A DNA stretch of 64,000 nucleotides, taken from Thalassobellus sp050294475. GTDB lineage: Bacteria > Bacteroidota > Bacteroidia > Flavobacteriales > Flavobacteriaceae. Shown piece by piece: positions 8,696 through 16,775 of the stretch. How positions within the stretch are numbered: position 1 is the stretch's first letter; each line of letters opens with the position of its first letter. Position numbers and translations under genes: made by a program. The notes beneath the pieces were generated by a model. The model saw only the letters and a list, made by a program, of their open reading frames with translations, did no database searches and was not told where the DNA came from. The stretch is taken from contig JBNKOE010000003.1 of assembly GCA_050294475.1 (NCBI GenBank), forward strand, positions 62,001-126,000. Direction: 5' to 3'.

Positions 8696-9694
8696 ATGAG
8701 CAGCGAAAAAGAAGCAAAATTAAAAGCACTTAAACTTACATTAGATAAATTAGACAAAGCTTACGGTAAAGGTACTGTAATGAAAATGAGCGATGCAGCT
8801 GTTGTAGATGTTGAGTCTATTCCATCTGGATCATTAGGCTTAGATATCGCTTTAGGCGTTGGTGGTTATCCTCGTGGGCGTGTTATTGAAATATACGGAC
8901 CAGAATCGTCTGGTAAAACAACCTTAACATTACATGCTATAGCCGAAGCTCAAAAAGCAGGTGGAATTGCAGCATTTATTGATGCCGAACATGCTTTTGA
9001 TAGATTTTATGCCGAAAAATTAGGCGTTGATATTGATAATTTAATTATTTCGCAACCAGACAATGGAGAGCAAGCTTTAGAAATTGCCGATAATTTAATC
9101 CGTTCTGGAGCTATTGATATTGTTGTTGTCGATTCTGTTGCAGCTTTAACACCAAAAAGCGAAATAGAAGGAGAAATGGGAGACTCTAAAATGGGACTTC
9201 ATGCCCGTTTAATGTCTCAAGCCTTAAGAAAACTAACAGGATCTATAAGTAAAACAAATTGTACGGTAATATTTATTAACCAGTTACGTGAAAAAATTGG
9301 TGTTATGTTTGGTAACCCAGAAACAACAACTGGTGGTAATGCCTTAAAATTTTATGCATCTGTAAGGTTGGATATAAGACGTTCTACTCAAATAAAAGAT
9401 AGTAATGGAAACGTTTTAGGTAATAAAACAAGAGTTAAAGTTGTGAAAAATAAAGTAGCACCTCCGTTTAAAATGGCTGAATTTGATATTATGTATGGTG
9501 AAGGTGTTAGCAAGGTTGGTGAAATACTAGATGTTGCTGTTGAACTTGAAATTGTTAAGAAAAGTGGCTCTTGGTTTAGCTATGACGAAACGAAACTAGG
9601 ACAAGGTAGAGATGCTGTTAAAGCCATTATAAAAGATAACCCTGAACTTTTTGATGAACTCGAAGAAAAAATAAAAACTGCCATTAAAGGCTAA
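8696..9694 (+). CDS. recA: Recombinase RecA
   Basis: RecA (332 aa), the ATP-dependent strand-exchange protein of homologous recombination. The Walker A motif GPESSGKT lies at 68-75, DSVAALTPKSEIEGEMGD is the Walker B/L1 region, and TTGGNALKFYASVRLDIRR is the L2/conserved core. The length is slightly short of the E. coli protein because the acidic C-terminal tail is brief. The ATG at 8696 gives the canonical flavobacterial N-terminus, preceded by an A-rich leader rather than a Shine-Dalgarno sequence, as usual in this phylum. A strong terminator follows. Confidence 0.98.
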   Translation: MSSEKEAKLKALKLTLDKLDKAYGKGTVMKMSDAAVVDVESIPSGSLGLDIALGVGGYPRGRVIEIYGPESSGKTTLTLHAIAEAQKAGGIAAFIDAEHAFDRFYAEKLGVDIDNLIISQPDNGEQALEIADNLIRSGAIDIVVVDSVAALTPKSEIEGEMGDSKMGLHARLMSQALRKLTGSISKTNCTVIFINQLREKIGVMFGNPETTTGGNALKFYASVRLDIRRSTQIKDSNGNVLGNKTRVKVVKNKVAPPFKMAEFDIMYGEGVSKVGEILDVAVELEIVKKSGSWFSYDETKLGQGRDAVKAIIKDNPELFDELEEKIKTAIKG

Positions 9695-9703
9695 AATAAA
9701 AAT

Positions 9704-9732
9704 AAAAAATCCCGATTAATCGGGATTTTTTT
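9704..9732 (+). terminator. recA intrinsic terminator
   Basis: A perfect 18-bp palindrome (atcccgatt/aatcgggat, 9709-9726) is flanked by an A-run on the left and a T-run on the right. It begins ten bases after the recA stop. It is symmetric enough to work in both directions, but only recA needs it. Confidence 0.9.
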
Positions 9733-9742
9733 GTTTTCAAGC

Positions 9743-9769
9743 GCAACCTTTTAATTACAACTGCATCTA
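9743..9769 (+). promoter_or_regulatory. ECF-type promoter of the lipoprotein/sigma/barrel operon
   Basis: GCAACC (9743-9748), a 15-nt spacer beginning TTTT, then CATCTA (9764-9769). The predicted start is near 9776, about 24 nt before the lipoprotein ATG. The matching copy at 8600-8626 and the sigma gene two cistrons downstream suggest that this is the sigma factor's own promoter (autoregulation). No TAnnTTTG element is visible here. Confidence 0.6.
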
Positions 9770-9799
9770 CTTAATGCTAACAAATATTAAAAAATTGCT

Positions 9800-10207
9800 A
9801 TGAAAAAATTACTTATACTTTCCTTAATACTACTATTAGCCTCATGTAGTATTGATGGTGATAGTACAGATTATAGTTTTGAGGTTTTACCAGTACAAAG
9901 TGTAGATATCCCAGAAGAATTTCAGTTAGGAGAAACATACCCTATTACCATTTCTTATTTTAGACCATCTACTTGCCACTCTTTTAAAGAGTTTTACTAT
10001 CTTAAAGAAAACAATATTAGAACAGTTGCACCTATAAACTATGTGTTTGAAAATAACAATTGTAACAACCTTGAAGATGTACTAGTAGATGAAACATTTA
10101 ATTTTATTGTTACTAGCAATGGTTCTTATATCTTTAAATTTTGGCAAGGAGAAGACACCAATGGAGAAGATCAATATTTAACTATTGAAGTGCCTGTTAT
10201 AGATTAA
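9800..10207 (+). CDS. Small lipoprotein of the ECF operon, unknown function
   Basis: 135-aa predicted lipoprotein: signal peptide with LLLASC, lipid Cys at residue 16, followed by S-I-D-G-D, an acidic +2/+3 region of the kind linked to surface export in Bacteroidota. The mature part looks like an all-beta domain (alternating hydrophobics, FEVLPVQSVDIP, YPITISYF, YLTIEVPV) with two cysteines (in STCHS and NNCNN) that could form a disulfide. I do not recognise the family. It is first in an operon with an ECF sigma factor 24 bp downstream, so it may belong to the sensing branch or simply be a regulon member. Confidence 0.8.
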   Translation: MKKLLILSLILLLASCSIDGDSTDYSFEVLPVQSVDIPEEFQLGETYPITISYFRPSTCHSFKEFYYLKENNIRTVAPINYVFENNNCNNLEDVLVDETFNFIVTSNGSYIFKFWQGEDTNGEDQYLTIEVPVID

Positions 10208-10231
10208 TTATTAATTAATACGTGTTTAATT

Positions 10232-10774
10232 TTGAGTTTAAATCAACTCATAGAAAATTGTAAAATTAATGATACCAAAGCACAAGGAGAACTGTATAAA
10301 CTCTTTTCGAGTAAGCTATTCTCTGTATGCTTAAAGTATTCAAAAAACTATGCTGAAGCAGAAGATAATTTACAAGATGCATTTTTAACAATTTTCAATA
10401 AAATTGAACAGTATAAAAACAAAGGCTCTTTTGAAGGTTGGTTAAAACGCATTACAATTAATACTGTTTTGCAACGGTACAGAACCGAAAAAGTTTTTGA
10501 TATTATAAATGAAGATAACATTGAAGATGTTGTACTAGAAATTGATGAAGACGAAATTTCAATTAATTATCTATTACAAATTATTCAAGCATTACCTGAT
10601 AGATACAGAATGGTTTTTAACCTATATGTACTTGACGGTTATTCACACAAAGAAATAGCAGAGATGCTAAATATAAATATAGGAACTTCAAAATCTAATC
10701 TAGCACGCGCTAGACAAACTTTGAAACAAACTATAGAAAATTATAAAACGATACAAAGTGCACAATCATTATAA
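10232..10774 (+). CDS. ECF-family RNA polymerase sigma factor
   Basis: Sigma-70 family ECF factor, 180 aa. Region 2 spans about 20-85 (LYKLFSSKLFSVCLKYS, AEDNLQDAFLTIF, FEGWLKRITINT) and region 4 about 120-172 (ALPDRYRMVFNLYVLDGYS, HKEIAEMLNI, SKSNLARARQ, a helix-turn-helix). The start is a TTG at 10232: no in-frame ATG, GTG or TTG lies between it and the stop of the lipoprotein gene, and conserved residues begin immediately. The stop overlaps the next ATG (TAATG), coupling it to the membrane/barrel protein that probably controls it. Confidence 0.92.
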   Translation: MSLNQLIENCKINDTKAQGELYKLFSSKLFSVCLKYSKNYAEAEDNLQDAFLTIFNKIEQYKNKGSFEGWLKRITINTVLQRYRTEKVFDIINEDNIEDVVLEIDEDEISINYLLQIIQALPDRYRMVFNLYVLDGYSHKEIAEMLNINIGTSKSNLARARQTLKQTIENYKTIQSAQSL

Positions 10775-12285
10775 TGAAAGAGAAAAAACATATAGATAGA
10801 TTATTTCAGGAAGGTCTCAAAGATTTTGAGGCGACTCCTAGTGATGCTGTATGGAAAAACATTGAGTCTAAACTTAAGGAAAAGAAAAAGACCCGAATTA
10901 TTCCTATTTGGTGGCGCTATGCAGGTGTTGCCGCTTTATTGTTACTTCTTTTAACTATTGGTGGGGCTTATTTTATAAGTACAGATAAACCAGAAACAAA
11001 TACAGTTGTAGATACAGAAACTAAAATAAATAATGATACAGATAATTTAAATTCTGATGCTCTAAATAAAAACAATAGTTTCATTACAGATAACAACACA
11101 GAAAATGAGAATAAAGAAGAAACATCTGAAAATAAAACTAAACTATTAAATAATAAAATTAATAGTGCTTCTAATTCATCAATAGCAAAAACAACAGGTT
11201 CTGAAAATAGAAATAACAATATTCAATCTTCAAATAAAAAATCAAATATTTCTAATTCAATAATAAAAACAAAATCAGAAACAGCAGTTACTTCAAATAT
11301 TGAAGAAACAAATAAAAACAGTAATCAAAATGTAAAAAGTTCAATTTTAATTGATAATAATAGTGCTAAAAACATTATTAACAACAATGCTGCTAACAAT
11401 AACACCATTGCTAAATCTAATGATGAAGAAACAAATACTTCTTTAACAAACGATAAAACAACTAAAGAAAACTCACTTACTATTGAAGAAGCTATAGATG
11501 AAACTAAAGATGTTATTGAAGAAGAAAAACCAAATAGAAGATGGACTGTAACTCCAAATGCTGCTCCTGTATACTTCAATAGTCTAGGAGAAGGCTCTTC
11601 TATAGATCCTCAATTTAATCGAAACTCTAAAACAGGTGAAATTAATATGAGTTACGGAATTTCTACTAGCTATGCTTTAAATAAAAAATTAAGTATTCGC
11701 TCTGGTATTAATAGAGTAAATCTAGGTTATAAAACTAACAACATTGTTCTCTACAGGTCTGTTGGGGTAAGTAGTAGTAGTAAACGCACACTGCAAAATG
11801 TAAGTGTTAGTACCATTAATAATTTTCAAGATTCACCAAGTAGAAATACTTCAGAAAACATTTCACTTGTAAGTAGTGAAAATTTTATTTCAAATGAAAG
11901 TCCAGAATCATTTGGTGCTTCAAACACCTCTATTAATCAATCTTTAGGATTTATTGAAGTTCCTATTGAAATTCAATATGCCTTATTAAATAAAAAATTA
12001 GGTATTAATGTTATAGGTGGTTTTAGCTCCTTCTTTTTAAATAACAATAAAATATCATCTGAAACAGAAAATGGTTCTAAAATATTTTTAGGAGAAGCTA
12101 GCAACTTAAATAAAATAAGTTATAGTGCTAATTTTGGTCTTGGTTTAAACTATCAAGTTTCTAAAAAAATAGATTTTAGTTTAGAACCTATGTTTAAATA
12201 TCAAATTAACACATTTAATAATACATCTGGCGATTTTAAACCCTATTTTATAGGTGTTTACACAGGATTTGCCATTAAATTTTAG
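10774..12285 (+). CDS. Anti-sigma-like TM protein with C-terminal outer-membrane beta-barrel
   Basis: 503 aa with an unusual build. Residues 1-47 are a charged cytoplasmic segment (HIDRLFQEGLKDFEATPSD, WKNIESKLKEKKK) like those of small anti-sigma proteins. Residues 48-69 form one TM helix (GVAALLLLLLTIGGAYF). Residues 72-255 are a low-complexity N/S/T/K/E linker. Residues about 257-503 look like an outer-membrane beta-barrel (amphipathic strands such as ISTSYALNKKLSIRSGIN and a terminal Phe in TGFAIKF). It is coupled to the ECF sigma gene by TAATG. If both ends are inserted as predicted, the chain would bridge the periplasm. Its control of the sigma factor is inference. Confidence 0.85.
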   Translation: MKEKKHIDRLFQEGLKDFEATPSDAVWKNIESKLKEKKKTRIIPIWWRYAGVAALLLLLLTIGGAYFISTDKPETNTVVDTETKINNDTDNLNSDALNKNNSFITDNNTENENKEETSENKTKLLNNKINSASNSSIAKTTGSENRNNNIQSSNKKSNISNSIIKTKSETAVTSNIEETNKNSNQNVKSSILIDNNSAKNIINNNAANNNTIAKSNDEETNTSLTNDKTTKENSLTIEEAIDETKDVIEEEKPNRRWTVTPNAAPVYFNSLGEGSSIDPQFNRNSKTGEINMSYGISTSYALNKKLSIRSGINRVNLGYKTNNIVLYRSVGVSSSSKRTLQNVSVSTINNFQDSPSRNTSENISLVSSENFISNESPESFGASNTSINQSLGFIEVPIEIQYALLNKKLGINVIGGFSSFFLNNNKISSETENGSKIFLGEASNLNKISYSANFGLGLNYQVSKKIDFSLEPMFKYQINTFNNTSGDFKPYFIGVYTGFAIKF

Positions 12286-12343
12286 GTTTTTGGTTAGATC
12301 TAAAGATATTTATATTCAGTAAGCTCGGATATTAATATCGAAT

Positions 12344-12372
12344 AAAAAGCTGCTCTCCCCGAGCAGTTTTTT
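12344..12372. terminator. Terminator of the ECF operon / convergent plsC
   Basis: The stem ctgctc/gagcag (12350-12366) has A-runs on the left and a T-run on the right. It lies between the stop of the barrel protein (12285) and the stop of plsC (12371) on the opposite strand, so it probably serves both. Confidence 0.8.
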
Positions 12373-13108
12373 ATTTTTTAAATCGCTTTAATTGCTCTAA
12401 AATAATAGCTCTAGAACTTTCATTTAAAGCTTTTGTATCTTCAATAGTTAAGTTTTCAGTACTTAAAAATTCATGTATTTTAACACGCATCCTACCTGGA
12501 CTTCCACTAAAAAAAGTATATGAAAAACGTTTCTTATTATCTGCAAATGTTAAAGGTACAATAGGAATATGATGATTAATTGCTAACCTAAAGGCACCAT
12601 CTTTAAATTCATCTAATTCAATATGTTCTTCTGGCACACCGCCTTCTGGAAAAATACAAATACTTAAACCAGATTGCAAACGCCTTTGCGCTCTTAAAAA
12701 TACCGCTTGTCTGCTTTTAGCCGAACTTCTATCTACTAAAATACAGGTACGCTTATAGAAAAAACCAAATAACGGAATTTTAGCCAACTCCTTTTTTCCA
12801 ACAAATACAAAAGGATTTTTAACTGAAACCAACATAAGCATAATATCTGCCATAGATGTATGATTGGCAACAAACATGTAACTCATATCTTTTTCTGGTA
12901 GTTGTTCGCGTTCAATACGGTAATTAAAACCCATACCTATTAAAATAAATTTGGCCCAAATTCTTGCCATTTTAAAAAAAAATGGATACCAAGATTCTTT
13001 TAAAATAGAAATTAAAAGCACAGGAAACATAATTAGTATTGGTAAACCTACAAGTATGTAAAACCAAATACGATATAATGTCCAGAAAATGTATTTTATA
13101 AATCTCAT
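12371..13108 (-). CDS. plsC: 1-acyl-sn-glycerol-3-phosphate acyltransferase
   Basis: PlsC-type lysophosphatidic acid acyltransferase (245 aa) that adds the second acyl chain in phospholipid synthesis at the inner membrane. The acyltransferase motifs are present: NHTSMAD (the HxxxxD catalytic pair) and FPEGGVP (block III), with PIVPLTF as block IV. One or two hydrophobic N-terminal segments anchor it. I start at the ATG at 13108 (MRFIKYIFW). The frame extends to 13174, but the added residues lack conservation features and would overlap the divergent neighbour. Confidence 0.9.
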   Translation of the reverse strand: MRFIKYIFWTLYRIWFYILVGLPILIMFPVLLISILKESWYPFFFKMARIWAKFILIGMGFNYRIEREQLPEKDMSYMFVANHTSMADIMLMLVSVKNPFVFVGKKELAKIPLFGFFYKRTCILVDRSSAKSRQAVFLRAQRRLQSGLSICIFPEGGVPEEHIELDEFKDGAFRLAINHHIPIVPLTFADNKKRFSYTFFSGSPGRMRVKIHEFLSTENLTIEDTKALNESSRAIILEQLKRFKK

Positions 13109-13172
13109 GTGATTCAAAAATACTATTATAAATTGATTATCTTTAAAACATAATAATTTAAAATATTTAATC

Positions 13173-13415
13173 ATGAGTTTACTTTATTCTTTGCTAATTG
13201 GTGCTATTGCTGGTTGGTTAGCAGGCAAATTAATGAAAGGTGGCGGTTTCGGACTACTACTAAACATTATTATAGGTATTATTGGAGGTTTTGTTGGAAA
13301 CTGGCTTTTTAGCACATTAGGTATTTCACTAATGGGTGGCGTTATAGGCGATATTTTAACAGGAGCCATAGGGGCATCGGCCATATTATTTGTAGCAGGC
13401 TTAATTAAAAAATAA
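13173..13415 (+). CDS. GlsB/YeaQ/YmgE-family membrane protein
   Basis: 80-aa inner-membrane protein of the GlsB/YeaQ (transglycosylase-associated) family. It is almost entirely hydrophobic, with three TM segments and the glycine-rich repeats AIAGWLAGKLMKGGGFG and IIGIIGGFVGNWLF that define the family. Members are often stress-induced but the biochemical role is unknown. It is monocistronic: a terminator follows directly and plsC is divergent. Confidence 0.9.
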   Translation: MSLLYSLLIGAIAGWLAGKLMKGGGFGLLLNIIIGIIGGFVGNWLFSTLGISLMGGVIGDILTGAIGASAILFVAGLIKK

Positions 13416-13435
13416 TCTTTTTTCTGTTTTTTATA

Positions 13436-13460
13436 AAAGTGGCTCGCGCCACTTTTTTTT
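13436..13460 (+). terminator. Intrinsic terminator after the GlsB-like gene
   Basis: The stem aaagtggc/gccacttt (13436-13455, 4-nt loop) is followed by a run of T. It is placed 20 bp after the stop. Confidence 0.85.
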
Positions 13461-13477
13461 ATTGCATAACTTATCTT

Positions 13478-13485
13478 TAAATTTG
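13478..13485 (+). promoter_or_regulatory. -7 element for trpS
   Basis: A perfect TAAATTTG lies 17 bp before the trpS ATG, followed by cagc, as in many flavobacterial promoters. A TTG at the usual distance is not evident, so only the -7 element is supported. The leader would be about 10 nt. Confidence 0.45.
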
Positions 13486-13502
13486 CAGCTTATATAAAAT
13501 TT

Positions 13503-14471
13503 ATGGCACGCATACTTACAGGCATACAAAGTACAGGAACACCACACTTAGGAAATATTTTAGGAGCTATTTTACCTGCTATTAAAATGGCTGAAAACCC
13601 AAAAAACGATTCCTTTTTATTTATTGCCAATTTACATACGCTAACTCAAATTAAAGATGCTAATGTACTAAGAGAGAATACCTACTCTACTGCTGCAACT
13701 TGGTTAGCTTTTGGTTTAGATATTGAAAAAACAGTGTTTTACAGACAAAGCGATATTCCTCAAGTAACCGAACTATCTTGGTATTTAAGCTGCTTTTTTC
13801 CCTACCAACGTTTAACATTAGCGCATAGTTTTAAAGATAAAGCCGATAGACTAGAAGATGTAAACTCAGGTTTATTTACGTACCCTATGCTTATGGCTGC
13901 CGATATTTTATTATATGATGCCGAAATTATTCCTGTTGGAAAAGATCAGCTTCAGCATATAGAAATGACCCGTGATGTTGCATCGCGTTTTCATGCTAAA
14001 GTTGGCGAGACTTTTGTAATGCCTGAAGGAAAAATACAAGAAAACACCATGCTTATCCCTGGTACTGATGGTGAAAAAATGAGCAAAAGTAGAGATAATA
14101 CCATTAACATCTTTTTAGCCGATAAAAAACTACGCAAACAAATCATGTCTATCCAAACCGATAGCACACCGCTTGAAGAACCTAAAGATTGGAGTACTTG
14201 TAACTGTTTCGCTATTTATAGTTTATTAGCTTCTGAAGCCGAAATAGCAACCATGAAAGCTAATTACGAAAACGGTAATTATGGTTACGGACATGCAAAA
14301 CAGGCTTTATTTGAATTAATAGTTGAAAAATTTGCAACACAACGTGAGCGTTATAATTATTACATGAATAACCTCGACGAAATCGATGCTGCTTTAGCTA
14401 TTGGTGCTGAAAAAGCAAAATTGGTTGCAAATGCTGTACTTGGAAGAGTAAGAGAAAAAGTTGGGTATTAA
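13503..14471 (+). CDS. trpS: Tryptophan--tRNA ligase
   Basis: Class Ic aminoacyl-tRNA synthetase of 322 aa that charges tRNA-Trp. The HIGH-type motif is TPHLGN (13-18) and the KMSKS loop is at 192-196. GKDQLQHIEMTRDVA is the family-typical tryptophan/ATP site region. The length is normal for the bacterial enzyme. The stop overlaps that of the convergent dprA by 4 bp. Confidence 0.97.
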   Translation: MARILTGIQSTGTPHLGNILGAILPAIKMAENPKNDSFLFIANLHTLTQIKDANVLRENTYSTAATWLAFGLDIEKTVFYRQSDIPQVTELSWYLSCFFPYQRLTLAHSFKDKADRLEDVNSGLFTYPMLMAADILLYDAEIIPVGKDQLQHIEMTRDVASRFHAKVGETFVMPEGKIQENTMLIPGTDGEKMSKSRDNTINIFLADKKLRKQIMSIQTDSTPLEEPKDWSTCNCFAIYSLLASEAEIATMKANYENGNYGYGHAKQALFELIVEKFATQRERYNYYMNNLDEIDAALAIGAEKAKLVANAVLGRVREKVGY

Positions 14472-15571
14472 ACCACCTCAAATAACTTCCCTGGCAACGG
14501 CCTTATAACGCCTTTTAATTCCATAGTCAATAATATACTGGCTACTTTAAAAATAGGTAGATTACAACTTATTGCTATAATATCTAGTTGTTGTTTATTG
14601 TTGTCTTTTAAATAATTATAAATTAATTTTTCGTTAGCATCTAATTCTACAAATAATTGTTTTTGAATAGCTGGTTTTTTGTTGTCTTCCAGTTGCCAAT
14701 TTAAAATATATGGTACATCTAGTGGTGTACTAAGCATATGAGCTTTTTGTTGTTTTATTAAATTATTGCATCCCACACTTTGACTATCTGTTGTACGTCC
14801 TGGAACTGCAAACACATCACGATTATAAGAATTCGCAATATCGGCAGTTACTAAGCTTCCTCCTTTTTCGGCAGATTCTATAACAATAGTCGCTTCACTT
14901 AAACCTGCAATAATTCTATTTCGCTTTAAAAAGTTATTCCTATCAAAAGGATCGCTACTCCAAAAATCGGTATAAAAACCACCGTTTTTCTCAACATCAA
15001 CCATATATTTTTTGTGCACTTTCGGGTAAATTTGATTTAACCCATGCGCTAAACAACCTACTGTTTGTAAATTATGTTTTATGGCTGCTTTATGTGCTGT
15101 AATATCTGTACCGTAAGCAAACCCAGAAACTATTACGGGATTGTAAATAGCTAATTTTTCAATTAAATCTTCACAAAACGCTATACCGCTTGTTGTTATT
15201 TTTCTAGCTCCAACAATACTAATAATACGTTGCTTTTTTAAATTAATCTCTCCTGATTCAAATAACAAAATAGGGCCATCAATACAATGCTTTAGTTTTT
15301 CAGGATAATTATCATCTTTAAAATATGATACCTTAATATCATTTTTATGTATAAAATCAATTTCCTTTTCGGCTTCTATTAAATGTGTTGCTTCAAACAA
15401 ATGACCTAAAATAGTTGTACCAATACCGTCAATTTTAAGAAGATTCTGTTTTTTTTCTTTTAAAACGGCTTCTGCAGAACCACAATGTGAAATTAATTTT
15501 TTGGCTGTTATATCTCCTATATTAGGTACATGCTGTAATGCTAAAGTATAAAGCAAATTATTTTCTGTCAT
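14468..15571 (-). CDS. dprA: DNA-processing protein DprA
   Basis: DprA/Smf (367 aa), which binds incoming single-stranded DNA and loads RecA during natural transformation. Three parts are seen: an N-terminal helix-hairpin-helix/SAM-like region (HVPNIGDITAKKLI, IDGIGTTIL), a Rossmann-like core with VGARKITTSG, VSGFAYGTDITAHKAA and GCLAHGLNQIYP, and a C-terminal winged-helix domain (about 300-367). All core motifs are intact. A com system cannot be judged from this window, but recA lies 5 kb away. Confidence 0.95.
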   Translation of the reverse strand: MTENNLLYTLALQHVPNIGDITAKKLISHCGSAEAVLKEKKQNLLKIDGIGTTILGHLFEATHLIEAEKEIDFIHKNDIKVSYFKDDNYPEKLKHCIDGPILLFESGEINLKKQRIISIVGARKITTSGIAFCEDLIEKLAIYNPVIVSGFAYGTDITAHKAAIKHNLQTVGCLAHGLNQIYPKVHKKYMVDVEKNGGFYTDFWSSDPFDRNNFLKRNRIIAGLSEATIVIESAEKGGSLVTADIANSYNRDVFAVPGRTTDSQSVGCNNLIKQQKAHMLSTPLDVPYILNWQLEDNKKPAIQKQLFVELDANEKLIYNYLKDNNKQQLDIIAISCNLPIFKVASILLTMELKGVIRPLPGKLFEVV

Positions 15572-15752
15572 TGTATTTATTTGATTTTAAACCTACAATA
15601 AAAGCATTTTTAATCAAAAAATAAGACTTAAATTTTAGTTGTATCTAAAAAGCTATAAAAATCCTTTCAAGTTTAATACAAATTGTATTTGTAGAATTTT
15701 ATAGTTGTTAATAAATACTTCATTATAAATTTTATCGGCTAGCTTAATTTTT

Positions 15753-15760
15753 TAACTTTG
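15753..15760 (+). promoter_or_regulatory. -7 element abutting the SPOR gene start
   Basis: A perfect TAACTTTG ends only five bases before the ATG at 15766. If used, transcription would begin at or next to the start codon, giving a leaderless or near-leaderless mRNA. No clear TTG -33 was found at 17-23 nt upstream. Confidence 0.45.
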
Positions 15761-15765
15761 TTTTT

Positions 15766-16758
15766 ATGCAATTAGAAACCTACATAAGCGACTTATTATA
15801 TAGATATGAGTGTGTTACCATTCCTGAGTTTGGTACCTTTTTAACCCAACCTGTATCTGCTACGGTAAATAATACTACCAATGTGTTTTATCCGCCTAAA
15901 AAAATAGTATCATTTAATGAGCAAATTCAAAAAAATGATGGCTTATTGGCAAATTATATTTCTGATATAGAAAAAATTCCTTTCGAAATTGCAAATGAGA
16001 AAATTGCAAAACGTGTAAGCATATTAAAAGACATTTTAACACAAGGTGAAACACTTACGTTTAAAAATATAGGCAAAATTGTTTTTAATAGTGAAGGCAA
16101 AATTTTATTTGAACCTTCATATCATTTAAACTATTTAACAGATGCTTTTGGTTTATCTCAATTTGTATCGCCTTCAATTACACGAGAAGATTATAAAGAA
16201 GAAGTAGAATCTATTGAAAAAGTAATTCCAATTTCTTTTACTCCTGAAAAACGTAAATCGAGACCTTACTTAAAATATGCAGCAATTGCATTAATTGCTT
16301 TAACAATTGGTGGTTTTGCCGCATCTAATTACTATGTAAATCAAATTGAAACACATAATCAATTAGCACAAGAAGAAGCTACACAAAAATTAGATGCTAA
16401 AATTCAGCAAGCCACATTTAATTTAAATCCGTTTCCTGCTATTACATTACCTGTTACTAAACAATCTGGAAATTTTCATATTGTAGCTGGCGCTTTTAGA
16501 ATTGAAGAAAACTGCGATAAAAAAATTAATCAACTTAAAGCTGATGGTTTTAAAGCTAGAAAAATTGGTGTTAATAAATATGGCTTACACCAAGTTGTTT
16601 ATGCTAGTTACGAAAATAGACTTGATGCTTTAAAAGCATTAAGAGATATTAAAAAATCGCATAATAAAAATGCTTGGTTGCTTGTAGACCATAATAAAGA
16701 AACTTTAAGCAAAGAAAAAACTGCTATACAACCCGACTATTCAAATAAAAGCCAATAA
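15766..16758 (+). CDS. HU-like (CCDC81-type) / TM / SPOR-domain protein
   Basis: 330-aa protein with a striking order of parts. The N-terminus (about 1-135) resembles the bacterial HU-CCDC81 domains (ISDLLYRYECVTIPEFGTF, then FKNIGKIVFNSEGKILFEP). A basic stretch is followed by one TM helix (about 170-188), then a periplasmic linker and a SPOR domain (about 235-308: GNFHIVAGAFRIEENCDK, HQVVYASY, ALRDIKK). SPOR domains bind denuded peptidoglycan at division sites, and HU-like folds often bind DNA. The orientation is predicted as N-terminus in the cytoplasm. The family is conserved in Bacteroidota; its function is not established. Confidence 0.85.
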   Translation: MQLETYISDLLYRYECVTIPEFGTFLTQPVSATVNNTTNVFYPPKKIVSFNEQIQKNDGLLANYISDIEKIPFEIANEKIAKRVSILKDILTQGETLTFKNIGKIVFNSEGKILFEPSYHLNYLTDAFGLSQFVSPSITREDYKEEVESIEKVIPISFTPEKRKSRPYLKYAAIALIALTIGGFAASNYYVNQIETHNQLAQEEATQKLDAKIQQATFNLNPFPAITLPVTKQSGNFHIVAGAFRIEENCDKKINQLKADGFKARKIGVNKYGLHQVVYASYENRLDALKALRDIKKSHNKNAWLLVDHNKETLSKEKTAIQPDYSNKSQ

Positions 16759-16775
16759 TAAATCTTCAATACAGG

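Noticed and set aside
10968..11579. Two antisense frames within the low-complexity linker of the barrel protein
   Set aside because: They arise from the N/S/T-rich codons of the linker read backwards and resemble no protein.
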